From: Alteriqipengyuania bathyomarina_B
GTDB lineage: Bacteria > Pseudomonadota > Alphaproteobacteria > Sphingomonadales > Sphingomonadaceae
Reading direction: 5' to 3'
NCBI RefSeq assembly: GCF_038594605.1
Contig: NZ_JBCFZM010000003.1
Span: 248,001 to 312,000, forward strand
DNA: 64,000 bases
Part shown: positions 51,155-62,845 of the stretch, piece by piece
How the letters are laid out: each line of letters starts with the position of its first letter
Position numbering within the stretch: position 1 is the stretch's first letter
Position numbers and translations under genes: made by a program
Notes under the pieces: model-generated
The model's database searches: none
What the model was told of the DNA's origin: nothing
What the model saw: only the letters and a program-made list of their open reading frames with translations

Positions 51155-52802
51155 CTAGCCATTCCACGGCGGCAGCAGCGACGCGGACGGATCAAAGGTC
51201 TCGTCCTGCACGCGAGCAAGATAGGTGGCCGCGCGGCCCAGGTAGCCGCGATCGTCGACCAGCCGCTCTACCATCGGCATTGCGGGCGAGGGATCGTCAA
51301 GCCAGGTGAGGGCGTTGAGCGCCTGCAGGCGCACCATTTCGGGCTGGTCGTCGGATAGCAGGCTGGCCAGCTCTGCTACTCCCAAATCTGTATGTCCGAC
51401 ATGAGCCAGCCCTTCTGTCAGGACAACGCGAACCTGGGGGGTGCTTTCAGCCTCAAGTGCATCCAGCATGGCCCCAACCGCAGATGCAGCGTCGCTGGCG
51501 CGGATCAGCAAACCGGTAGCCGCCCAGTAACGGATGACCTCGTTGTCTGAACCCAGATCGCGCACGAGGTCGGGGACCTCCCCCTCCCGTCCAGAGGCAG
51601 CGCGCTCCGCGACCGCGATCACCTGCCCAAGCGGGTACCTTCCCGGTTGCCTGCTGGCGAGATAGCCTTCCAGCGCGCATCCTTTCGGAATGAAGCCGTT
51701 ATCGTTGATCGCCAACAGGTGATCGTCCAGCGCGCGGCGCATGGCAGAAAGGACCGCGGCGCCCTCGTCAGGCTCGTCCGCGATGTTGTTCACCTCGTCG
51801 GGATCGGCCTCAAGGTCGTAGAACTCCTCGAAGGGCTTGGGCTGGAAGAACCGCGCCTGCACGGGCGACAGAGCCCCGCAAGGTGCTGCGAGTGCCATGA
51901 CTGGTAGCTTTGCAGCATCCACGGAAACGCGACGACCTGCCTCAGCGGCCGGTGCGGCATGTAGTTGCGGATGTAGCGATAGCGTCCGTCCGTGACCGTC
52001 CGAATGAAATCGTAACGCTCGTCCATCCGGTTGCGCATGCCAAAGGCATAGACTTTCGGATCGGCGATATTGCGCCCCAGAAACGGCGTGCCCGGCATTT
52101 CGTGCGGTTGTTCCTCGCCCACCAGGGAAAGCAGCGTCGGCACGAAATCGATGAATGATACAGGCGCGGCGATCTCGCTGCCGGAAGGCACCGGGGCCAG
52201 GTGTCGCCATTTCTCCGGCACGCGCACAACCATCGCGACGCGGTGCCCCTCCTCGTAACAGTAGCGCTTCGATCATGGGAGGCAGCCGCCATTATCGGAA
52301 TAATAGAAGACGATCGTGTCGTCGGCGAGACCGGCCTGTTCCAGCTCGCGCAGATGGCCGCCCACGAAATCGTCCATCTTCTCCATTAGGTTGTAATAGC
52401 TGGCGAAGTCCTGCCGCACTTCGGGCGTGTCGGGCAGGTATGAAGGCACCCGCACATCGTCCGGAGATACGGCACCGCCGGTTTCGCCAAACAGCCGCGA
52501 TGCGTCGGTAATCATCGAGTTGAAGACCGCCATGAACGGCGCGCCCGAGCTGTAAACACCATGGACCCGGCTTGCAGGCTCTCCATGTCGGCGCCAGGGT
52601 AGTATGCGGGATCGAGCGGCGTTTCGGCGACAGTTCTGTGTCCGGACGCCTTCACGAAAGCGGCGAATTCGCGATTAGTGACGGGCGCAACATCGATCTG
52701 GAACGCAGGTGCCTTGACCGACCTTACCGCACGCTCCTCCGGATAGAAGTTTGCGCTGCCCAAGGCGGATTCGCCACCCGGCAGACGCACCATCGCTGAC
52801 AT
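51155..52802 (-). pseudogene. Decayed FGE-sulfatase locus
   Basis: The right end (from ATG 52802) encodes the N-terminal part of a formylglycine-generating/SUMF1-type enzyme (MVRLPGGESALGS, APVTNREFAAFVKASGHRTV, YYPGADMESLQAGSMVF). Near 52540-52555 it passes without its active domain into the middle of a sulfatase (FMAVFNSMITDASRLF, FYYSDNGGCLP), in another frame. An in-frame TGA at 52273-52275 replaces the Arg expected in the LPRSKR-like segment, and there is a further frameshift near 51890. The last part is intact: ARFFQPKPFEEFYDLEADPDE, then HEAT-like repeats. The maturation Cys/Ser site and the N-terminal half of the sulfatase are lost. No working enzyme can be made. Confidence 0.85.
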
Positions 52803-52913
52803 GCTTTATCGGTAACTCGAACAGACCCTGGCCGGACCCGGTAATAGTTTGGCGGGTATCGAAAGCCATTACGCACCCAACGCGCCTCGGCCGGATCGCT
52901 GGCGGCCCACTCC

Positions 52914-54017
52914 CTACCCGCACTGCGCCCGATGAAGCAGCGCCTGATCCGCCAGCACGCAGGCCATCATTGCCTCGACCACCGGCACGCCGCGAATGCC
53001 GACGCAGGGATCGTGGCGGCCCTTGGTGCTGATCCGGGTTGCCTCGGATTTTCCTGTCTCATCTGGGCGCGTGATCGTGTCGACCGGGGTCAGGATCGAG
53101 CTGGTCGGCTTGAACGCCACGCGGCAGGTGACCGACTGGCCGGTGGCGATGCCGCCCGCGATGCCGCCCGCGTGGTTGGCAGTGAACTCGGGCGCCTCGC
53201 CGTCCGTCGAGGGCCGCATCGGGTCGGCGTTCTGTTCGCCCGAGAGGCGCGCGGCGTCGAAGCCGTCGCCGATCTCGACGCCCTTGACCGCATTGATGCT
53301 CATCATCGCCGCCGCCAGCTCGCTGTCGAGCTTGGCGTAGAGCGGCGCGCCCCAGCCTGCGGGCACGCCGGTCGCCACGCATTCGACCACCGCGCCGAGC
53401 GAGGAGCCTGCCTTGCGTGCCTCGTCGACCAGCGTTTCCCAGCGCGCCGCGGCGTCGGCGTCGGGGCACCAGAAGGGGTTTTGCCCGATCTGGTCGGCAT
53501 CGAACTTGGCCGGGTCGATCCGGTCGCCGCCGATCTCCGCCACATAGGCGAGGATGCTCACTTGGGGGACGACCAGCCGCGCCACCGCACCCGCCGCGAC
53601 GCGCATCGCGGTCTCGCGCGCGCTCGACCGGCCGCCGCCGCGATAGTCGCGAAAGCCGTACTTCGCGTCGTAGGTGTAGTCGGCGTGGCCGGGACGATAG
53701 GCCTGCGCGACGTTGGAATAGTCTTTCGAGCGTTGATCGACGTTCTCGATCATCAGGCTGATGGGCGTGCCGGTGGTGCGCTGTTTTCCGTCTTGGCCCT
53801 CGAACACGCCCGATAGAATCCGCACCGCATCGGGCTCGCGCCGCTGGGTGGTGAACTTGCTCTGCCCCGGCTTGCGCTTGTCGAGCCACGGCTGGATGTC
53901 GTCCTCGCTCAAAGCAATGCCCGGCGGGCACCCGTCGACGACCGCGCCGATCGCAGGCCCGTGGCTTTCCCCCCAGGTGGTGAAGCGGAAGACCCGCCCG
54001 AATGTGTTCCAGCTCAT
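52914..54017 (-). CDS. aroC: Chorismate synthase
   Basis: A protein of 367 residues from the ATG at 54017 (MSWNTFGRVFRFTTWGESHG). Signatures: GESHGPAIGAVVDGCPPG, the RRGGGR-like segment YRGGGRSSARETAMRVAAGA, and KGRHDPCVGIRGVPVVEAM. It makes chorismate from EPSP with reduced flavin. A longer frame to 54182 is a shadow. Confidence 0.95.
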   Translation of the reverse strand: MSWNTFGRVFRFTTWGESHGPAIGAVVDGCPPGIALSEDDIQPWLDKRKPGQSKFTTQRREPDAVRILSGVFEGQDGKQRTTGTPISLMIENVDQRSKDYSNVAQAYRPGHADYTYDAKYGFRDYRGGGRSSARETAMRVAAGAVARLVVPQVSILAYVAEIGGDRIDPAKFDADQIGQNPFWCPDADAAARWETLVDEARKAGSSLGAVVECVATGVPAGWGAPLYAKLDSELAAAMMSINAVKGVEIGDGFDAARLSGEQNADPMRPSTDGEAPEFTANHAGGIAGGIATGQSVTCRVAFKPTSSILTPVDTITRPDETGKSEATRISTKGRHDPCVGIRGVPVVEAMMACVLADQALLHRAQCG

Positions 54018-54211
54018 GGCGTAAAGCGTTGCCTCAACAGCCCGGTGCTGTCCACGCCCCGCGCCGGGCGAGCGCGTTTTCCTACTCCGCAGGGGCGCAG
54101 TAGCGTGCCGGGTGCTCTTTGCCATCGTCGGTTCAGCGGCATCCGCGCGAGTGATCGCTCCACGCGATTGAACGCCGCCCATTGATCGAGCGGATTTCCT
54201 CCCCTGGACAC

Positions 54212-54228
54212 TGTGTCAGGTGTGTCAG
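54212..54228 (+). repeat. 17-bp dispersed repeat, copy 2
   Basis: Identical to 6480-6496 (TGTGTCAGGTGTGTCAG). Here the left side extends to GACACTGTGTC, a short palindrome. It lies 72 bp before the ruvA start. Confidence 0.6.
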
Positions 54229-54299
54229 GCGCGCTTCCGGATTGGCAAAACCTGCGCACTGCGCTGGCAATGCGCGTTCGACTCGGGCAAGAACAAACC

Positions 54300-54899
54300 A
54301 TGATTGCAAAGCTCACAGGAGTGCTCGACGCGACCGGCCCCGACTGGGCGGTGATCGACGTGGGCGGGGTGGGCTACCTCGTCCACTGCTCGACCCGCAC
54401 GCTCGACGCGCTGGGATCGGAAGGCGGCGAGGCGCGGCTGTTCACCGACCTGCAGGTGAGCGAGAACGACATGCGGCTGCTCGGGTTCGCCGAAGCGGCG
54501 GAGCGCGACTGGTTCCGGCTGCTCACCAGCGTGCAGGGCGTGGGCAGCAAGGTGGCGCTGGCGATCCTCTCCGTGCTGTCGGCGGGCGAGGTGCAGGCGG
54601 CCTGTGCTGGCGGCGATGCGGCGATGGTCGCTCGGGCGAACGGCGTGGGCCCCAAACTGGCGGGCCGGATCGTCAACGAGTTGCAGGACAAGGCAGGCGC
54701 GCTCACTGTGGCTCCGGGCGGGGTGCCGGTGGCCGCTCCCAAGGGCGGGACGAGCGCCGACGCGGTCTCTGCGCTGGAGAATCTCGGCTTCAAGCCTGCG
54801 ATTGCGGCGAAGGCCGTGGCCGAGGCGGCAGGCGAACTGGGCGAGGGCGCAAGTGAGGGCGAGCTGATCCGCGTCGCGCTCAAGAAGGCGGCGGGGTGA
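54300..54899 (+). CDS. ruvA: Holliday junction DNA helicase RuvA
   Basis: A protein of 199 residues from the ATG at 54300 (MIAKLTGVLDATGPDWAVID). The helix-hairpin-helix segments LTSVQGVGSKVALAILSVLS and ARANGVGPKLAGRIVNELQDK and the C-terminal three-helix RuvB-binding domain (SALENLGFKPAIAAKAVAEA) are complete. It binds four-way junctions and loads RuvB. ruvB is 1.4 kb downstream, separated by three genes; ruvC is not adjacent. Confidence 0.95.
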   Translation: MIAKLTGVLDATGPDWAVIDVGGVGYLVHCSTRTLDALGSEGGEARLFTDLQVSENDMRLLGFAEAAERDWFRLLTSVQGVGSKVALAILSVLSAGEVQAACAGGDAAMVARANGVGPKLAGRIVNELQDKAGALTVAPGGVPVAAPKGGTSADAVSALENLGFKPAIAAKAVAEAAGELGEGASEGELIRVALKKAAG

Positions 54900-54910
54900 A
54901 GGAGATGGGT

Positions 54911-55447
54911 ATGAGAGTGGCACTGCTGACGGCTGCGGCGCTGGCAATCGGCGCGCCTGCGGCGGCGCAGGAGGTCTCCTACGGCCCGGTGTTCGAGGAC
55001 TTCGGCCCGGTCGCCGACGTGCCCGATGCCGACTTCGCCATTCCCGAGGGTGCGAGCTTCCACGTCGCGTTCGACGTTTCGCGCGCTGCTCAGGATGGCC
55101 AGCTCAACCGCGGCTTCGAGAGCGCGGCGCGCCTCATCAACATGCACGCGCGCGCCGGGGTGGCGCCGATGGAGAACCGCGCAGCGGTGGTCGTGCATGG
55201 CGCGGCGGTGTTCGACCTGCTGACCGACGCCGCCTGGGCCGCGCGCGATCGCGGCGAGGCGAACCCGTCAGGCGCGGCGGTGCGCGCAATGATCGACCAG
55301 GGCGTGCGCTTCATCGTCTGCGGCCAGAGCGCGGCGGGGCAGGGCGTGGCAAAGTCCGAGCTGCTCCCCGGAGTGGAACTCGCCCTCTCCGCCATGACCG
55401 CCCACGCGCTGCTCCAGCAGCAGGGCTACACGGTGAACCCGTTTTGA
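54911..55447 (+). CDS. DsrE-like exported protein
   Basis: A protein of 178 residues from the ATG at 54911 after AAGGAG; in-frame GTG/ATG codons at 54896 and 54905 are weaker. The signal peptide is MRVALLTAAALAIGAPAAAQ. The mature part (FHVAFDVSRAAQDGQLNRGFESAARLINM, AVVVHGAAVFDLL, FIVCGQSAAGQGV) matches the DsrE/DsrF fold with one cysteine in the position used in sulfur relay proteins. Periplasmic, so its role differs from cytoplasmic DsrE. Confidence 0.8.
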   Translation: MRVALLTAAALAIGAPAAAQEVSYGPVFEDFGPVADVPDADFAIPEGASFHVAFDVSRAAQDGQLNRGFESAARLINMHARAGVAPMENRAAVVVHGAAVFDLLTDAAWAARDRGEANPSGAAVRAMIDQGVRFIVCGQSAAGQGVAKSELLPGVELALSAMTAHALLQQQGYTVNPF

Positions 55448-55869
55448 TGGGCGCGAGCAACATCCTGCGGATTGCGGTCGCGATCATCCGCGATGAGGAC
55501 GGGCATGTCCTGCTCGTCCGCAAGCAGGGCACCAGCGCATTCATGCAACCCGGAGGGAAGATCGAAGACGGCGAACACGCGGCGGATGCGTTGTGCCGGG
55601 AATTGGCGGAGGAGTTGTCGATGGTAGTCGCTCCTGACGCGCTTATTCCTATCGGACATGCCGTCGCGCCCGCCGCGAACGAGCCGGACACGGATGTTCA
55701 CGCCGAGATTTTCGAGGTTCGTACGATTGGAGCTATCTCGATCGCAGCGGAGATAGCGGAAGCTCAATGGGTCGATCCGGCAGCGGCTGGAGCGCTCGAA
55801 CTGGCTCCACTTAGCCGCGACCATATCCTGCCCCTTGCTCGGCGGAATAATAAGGTGAATCTGGTTTGA
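55447..55869 (+). CDS. NUDIX hydrolase
   Basis: A protein of 140 residues from an ATG overlapping the previous stop (TGATG). The Nudix box is GGKIEDGEHAADALCRELAEELSM, of the GX5EX7REUXEEXGU type with Met/Ser variation at the end. It hydrolyses a nucleoside diphosphate linked to another group; which one cannot be read. Codon use is slightly less GC-biased than ruvA. Confidence 0.85.
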   Translation: MGASNILRIAVAIIRDEDGHVLLVRKQGTSAFMQPGGKIEDGEHAADALCRELAEELSMVVAPDALIPIGHAVAPAANEPDTDVHAEIFEVRTIGAISIAAEIAEAQWVDPAAAGALELAPLSRDHILPLARRNNKVNLV

Positions 55870-55885
55870 GCTCCGCTTCGTTACT

Positions 55886-55913
55886 CGTCACCCTGAACTC
55901 GTTTCAGGGTCCA
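55886..55913 (+). repeat. REP-like repeat, left copy
   Basis: 28 bp. It is itself a hairpin (CCCTGAA-CTCG-TTTCAGGG) and matches the reverse complement of 56261-56288 with one mismatch. It overlaps the last codons of the GIY-YIG gene. Confidence 0.8.
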
Positions 55914-56239
55914 GTTTGCCTTTCGCGCGATCCGAGCGGCTCGAAGCCCAATCCGACCGCGAGGTCGCGCCAGTCCGGGTTCTCGCGAGTAATCAGGTTG
56001 AGCTTCCAGTCGCGGTGCCAGTTCTTGAGCTGCTTCTCGCGCTTGATTGCGGATTCCATCGTCTCGAACAGCTCGAAGTGGACCAGCCGATGTACGGCGT
56101 AGCGCTTGCTAAACCCCTCGACCGCGCCTTCGCGGTGCTGCCACAGCCGCGCGACCAGATCGGACGTGACGCCGATGTAGAGCGTGCCGAAGGGCTTGCT
56201 CGCGAGAATGTAGACGCAAGGTTGCTTCTCGGTCGGCAT
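55904..56239 (-). CDS. GIY-YIG nuclease family protein
   Basis: A protein of 111 residues from the ATG at 56239 (MPTEKQPCVYILASKPFGTL). The GIY-YIG signature is VYILASKPFGTLYIGVTSDLVARLWQHREG, with the later Glu in MESAIKREKQLKNWHRDWK. It is a single-domain UPF0213-like endonuclease common in sphingomonads. It sits leftward inside a rightward run and is bounded by inverted REP-like repeats, so it may be a mobile unit or a user of such repeats. Confidence 0.85.
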   Translation of the reverse strand: MPTEKQPCVYILASKPFGTLYIGVTSDLVARLWQHREGAVEGFSKRYAVHRLVHFELFETMESAIKREKQLKNWHRDWKLNLITRENPDWRDLAVGLGFEPLGSRERQTGP

Positions 56240-56260
56240 GAGTTGGAGACTGCCGTTGGC

Positions 56261-56288
56261 TGGACCCTGAAACAAGTTCAGGGTGACG
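56261..56288 (-). repeat. REP-like repeat, right copy
   Basis: 28 bp, the inverted partner of 55886-55913 (27 of 28 matching). It ends 10 bp before the ruvB start. Confidence 0.8.
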
Positions 56289-56298
56289 ACTTAGTACT

Positions 56299-57342
<1,044 letters not shown>

Positions 57343-57569
57343 CCGAAGCATAACTTCTTCGCGAGGCAGGGTGCCAGCGTGGGACACGTGGGCAGGGTTG
57401 CAGCCCCCGGCCGGCAAGATCTTCGCAAAGCAATGCTTTTTCATGGTTAATCGCGTTGCAGAAGGCTGCCGCGAGGGGCTCTAAGTCACATAGGCGCAAT
57501 GCAAGCCTTCCGTCGGAACCGCCGATGGCAACGGTTTATAAAGCGCTCCTGAACTAAAGAGCCCGACCT

Positions 57570-58784
57570 ATGTCGATCAAGATTGCCCTCGCAAAACTCT
57601 CCGCGACCGCCGCGGGCACTGCCCTCGTTGCGGGCGGAGCGCTCCACGTTGCTGAAGAGCAGGCCGCATACAGCGGCGGCAAGTCCGTCAAAGAAGTGTC
57701 GCAGACCGCCGAGGCACCTGCGCTCCGCTACATCAAGGAAGACCGCGTGGTCGAGCGCGAGGTGCCGCGCACCACGCTGCGCAAGCGCCGGGTGGTCAAG
57801 CGCACCGTCGAATGCGTCCCCGCGGGCATGGCAGGCGGCTATGCTGGCGTCGGCGCGGACGAACAGATTGTCTACGATGCACGTTCCGGCACCGCGCGCA
57901 TCTCGCACGACGACGCGGACCTGCGCGCTGCGGCGGAAGCCTGCGCACAGTTCGGTGATGGCGCATCGCGCACGGTCGTTGCGGTCGCGCCTGCGGCTGC
58001 GCAGATTGGCGGTTATGGCGGCGGTTTCGCGGGTGGCAGCGGCGGCCAGGGTGGCGGCACCACCGTGATCGGCGGCAGCGGCGGCGGCGGTTTCGGCGGC
58101 GGCTTCTTCGGCGGCTTCTTCGGCGGCGGCGGCAGTGGCGGCAATATTGCGATCAGCACGACGACGTCAGGCGTTGGGTCCAGCGGCGATATCTCGTCTT
58201 CGGGCGGGATCGACATCGACATCGACGTCGGCAGCACCACTTCGACTTCGGGCGGATCGACGTCCACGTCGACCTCGGGCGGTTCTACCTCGACTTCGAC
58301 GTCCACGGGCGGGCTGACCTCGACCACCACCAGTTCGGGCGATGTCTCGAGCAGCAGCTCCACCTCGGGTGACGTATCGAGCAGTTCGTCGACCTCGTCT
58401 TCGGGCGATGTTTCAAGCAGCTCGTCGACTTCGTCCTCTGGCGATGTGTCGAGCTCGTCTTCGGGCGACGTCTCGAGCAGCAGCTCGGGTGATGTTTCCA
58501 GTTCGTCTTCGGGCGACGTCTCGAGCAGCAGCTCGGGCGACGTTTCGAGCTCCTCGTCGGGCGACGTCTCGAGCAGCAGCTCGGGCGACGTCTCGAGCTC
58601 GTCTTCCGGCGATGTCAGCTCCACAGGTCACCCCGGCAGCACGGGGTACACCAGCACCAGCGGTACGACGGGCGGGGGAACCAGCGGAACGCCGGTTCCG
58701 GCACCGCCGGTCGGCCTGCTGTTCGGCGCGGCCGCGCTGGCGATCATCACCCGCCGCAAGTGGGCATCGAAGAGTGACGACTGA
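57570..58784 (+). CDS. Ser/Asp-repeat surface protein with PEP-CTERM-like tail
   Basis: A protein of 404 residues from the ATG at 57570. N-terminal signal-like segment, then a basic stretch (TTLRKRRVVKRTVECV), a Gly-rich block (residues about 148-190), and a run of roughly eight copies of the 8-residue unit SSSSSGDV. The C-terminus is VPAPPVGLLFGAAALAIITR followed by RK and an acidic end: a VPxP motif, membrane helix and Arg/Lys pair as in PEP-CTERM proteins sorted by exosortase. No exosortase is in this window. Likely exported and perhaps glycosylated on the Ser runs. Confidence 0.65.
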   Translation: MSIKIALAKLSATAAGTALVAGGALHVAEEQAAYSGGKSVKEVSQTAEAPALRYIKEDRVVEREVPRTTLRKRRVVKRTVECVPAGMAGGYAGVGADEQIVYDARSGTARISHDDADLRAAAEACAQFGDGASRTVVAVAPAAAQIGGYGGGFAGGSGGQGGGTTVIGGSGGGGFGGGFFGGFFGGGGSGGNIAISTTTSGVGSSGDISSSGGIDIDIDVGSTTSTSGGSTSTSTSGGSTSTSTSTGGLTSTTTSSGDVSSSSSTSGDVSSSSSTSSSGDVSSSSSTSSSGDVSSSSSGDVSSSSSGDVSSSSSGDVSSSSSGDVSSSSSGDVSSSSSGDVSSSSSGDVSSTGHPGSTGYTSTSGTTGGGTSGTPVPAPPVGLLFGAAALAIITRRKWASKSDD

Positions 58785-58891
58785 TCGCCGTTTCGCGTCG
58801 ATCCCGATCTGACAGTTCGGCGCTGCAAGGCGCTGCGACTTGGGCGGAGGCCGCTTGCCAGGAGCAGCCTCCGCCCTTTCGATTCCAAACA

Positions 58892-58934
58892 CAAAAAAGG
58901 GGCCCGGCCATCGCTGACCGAGCCCCGTTTTTTC
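58892..58934. terminator. Bidirectional terminator before acnA
   Basis: AAAAAAGGGGCCCGG pairs with CCGAGCCCCGTTTTTT (one mismatch, 10-base loop), with A and T runs on the two sides. It lies between the surface protein and the convergent acnA. Confidence 0.85.
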
Positions 58935-58950
58935 CGGTGCGGGTGAGCCT

Positions 58951-61623
<2,673 letters not shown>

Positions 61624-61746
61624 GTGGGAGGCGGTCCTTTCTGTTCTTTGATGTCGTGCGTCCTGTCACCTGTCTAACGGGCGGGTCGCGAAGATGTGCC
61701 GCGCTTGGCGTGTGGCGGCGCGAAAATCAAGCTTTTCTGCGGGCTG

Positions 61747-62667
61747 TCATGGCGCGCCGGTTTCGGCGCCGCCTGCCGCGCGGGCGGGTGCGCGCCCTTT
61801 CGTAGCGGCGATCCACGTGCCGATCACGATCAACGTGACGCCCGCCAGCGTCCCGATGCCCACGCCTTCCGCGAAGAACAGCCAGCCCAGCAGCGCCGCC
61901 CATACGAAGCCGGAATATTCGACCGGGAGCAGCGCCTGAGCTTGCGCCCGGGCATAGGCCCAGGCGATCGCCATCGAGCCGCCCACCGTGAGCACGCCTG
62001 CCATCAGCAGGTTCGGCTGGATAGCGGCAGGCGGTGCCACGAAGAACCATGGCGCAGCGAGGCCCAGCACCACCGTCGAAACCCCGCCATGGAAGGCTGC
62101 GACCTCGAGTGGTCCGGCCCGCTGCGACTGCTGGCGGATGATGATGAAGTTGAGTGCATAAAGCACGGTCGAAACGAGGATCGACGCGAAGCCGATCATC
62201 GCATCGCCATCCATCTCGCCTTGCCCAAGCCGCGCTCCCACGATGACCAGCGCCCCTGCGAAACTGACGAGCGAGGCGATGACGGCGCGCCGCGTCACCT
62301 GCTCGCCCAGCAGGATCGCCGCGAGATACAGCGCGATCAGCGGAGCGACGAAGGAGATCGCGATGGTCTCCGCGATAGGCAGCTTTGTCAGCGCATAGAA
62401 GAAGGTGAGGCCCATGAAGGCCGAGCACAGACCGCGCAGCAGGTGGAGCTTCAGCGTCGCTCGGTCGGGCCAGTGCTTGCGGTGGGCGAGCCACAGCGGC
62501 GCGGCGATCCCGGTAGCGATCGCGGCGCGGAGCAGTGCGGCGGAAAAGGCACCGATCGCCAGCGCGGCGCCTTTCATGAAGGCGTCCATCGCCGATAGCA
62601 TCGCGACACCGGCCAGCGCCATCGCGAACGGGGCCAGAAACGGGGTCGAAAGGACGAGGCGCGGCAT
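61747..62667 (-). CDS. EamA-family transporter (DMT superfamily)
   Basis: A protein of 306 residues with ten membrane helices in two EamA repeats (e.g. FAMALAGVAMLSAMDAFMKG; LKLHLLRGLCSAFMGLTFFY; SGFVWAALLGWLFFAEGVGI). Such proteins export metabolites such as amino acids or S-adenosylmethionine; the substrate is not known here. Located upstream of acnA on the same strand, 124 bp away. Confidence 0.88.
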   Translation of the reverse strand: MPRLVLSTPFLAPFAMALAGVAMLSAMDAFMKGAALAIGAFSAALLRAAIATGIAAPLWLAHRKHWPDRATLKLHLLRGLCSAFMGLTFFYALTKLPIAETIAISFVAPLIALYLAAILLGEQVTRRAVIASLVSFAGALVIVGARLGQGEMDGDAMIGFASILVSTVLYALNFIIIRQQSQRAGPLEVAAFHGGVSTVVLGLAAPWFFVAPPAAIQPNLLMAGVLTVGGSMAIAWAYARAQAQALLPVEYSGFVWAALLGWLFFAEGVGIGTLAGVTLIVIGTWIAATKGRAPARAAGGAETGAP

Positions 62668-62845
62668 GGCGATGGCGACTAGCCCAGCACGATAGGTGCG
62701 TCACTCTTCTGCCGCAGATGGCTGGTAAATTCATGCTTGGTAAAGCCGTAAGGCTTGAAGATTGCGCCGATTTTGGCGAGAGTTCTCGCCACGGCCTGTC
62801 GCTGCGATCAGCGACGGATTTGATGTACAGGGTCACCCGATCACC

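Noticed and set aside
54213..54299. Upstream extension of ruvA from an in-frame GTG
   Set aside because: The RuvA start MIAKLTG is conserved at 54300; the extension overlaps the 17-bp repeat.
58013..58624. Long open frame antisense to the Ser/Asp-repeat protein
   Set aside because: It is open only because the repeated serine/aspartate codons read as Glu/Leu/Ser on the other strand. No ribosome site or domain.
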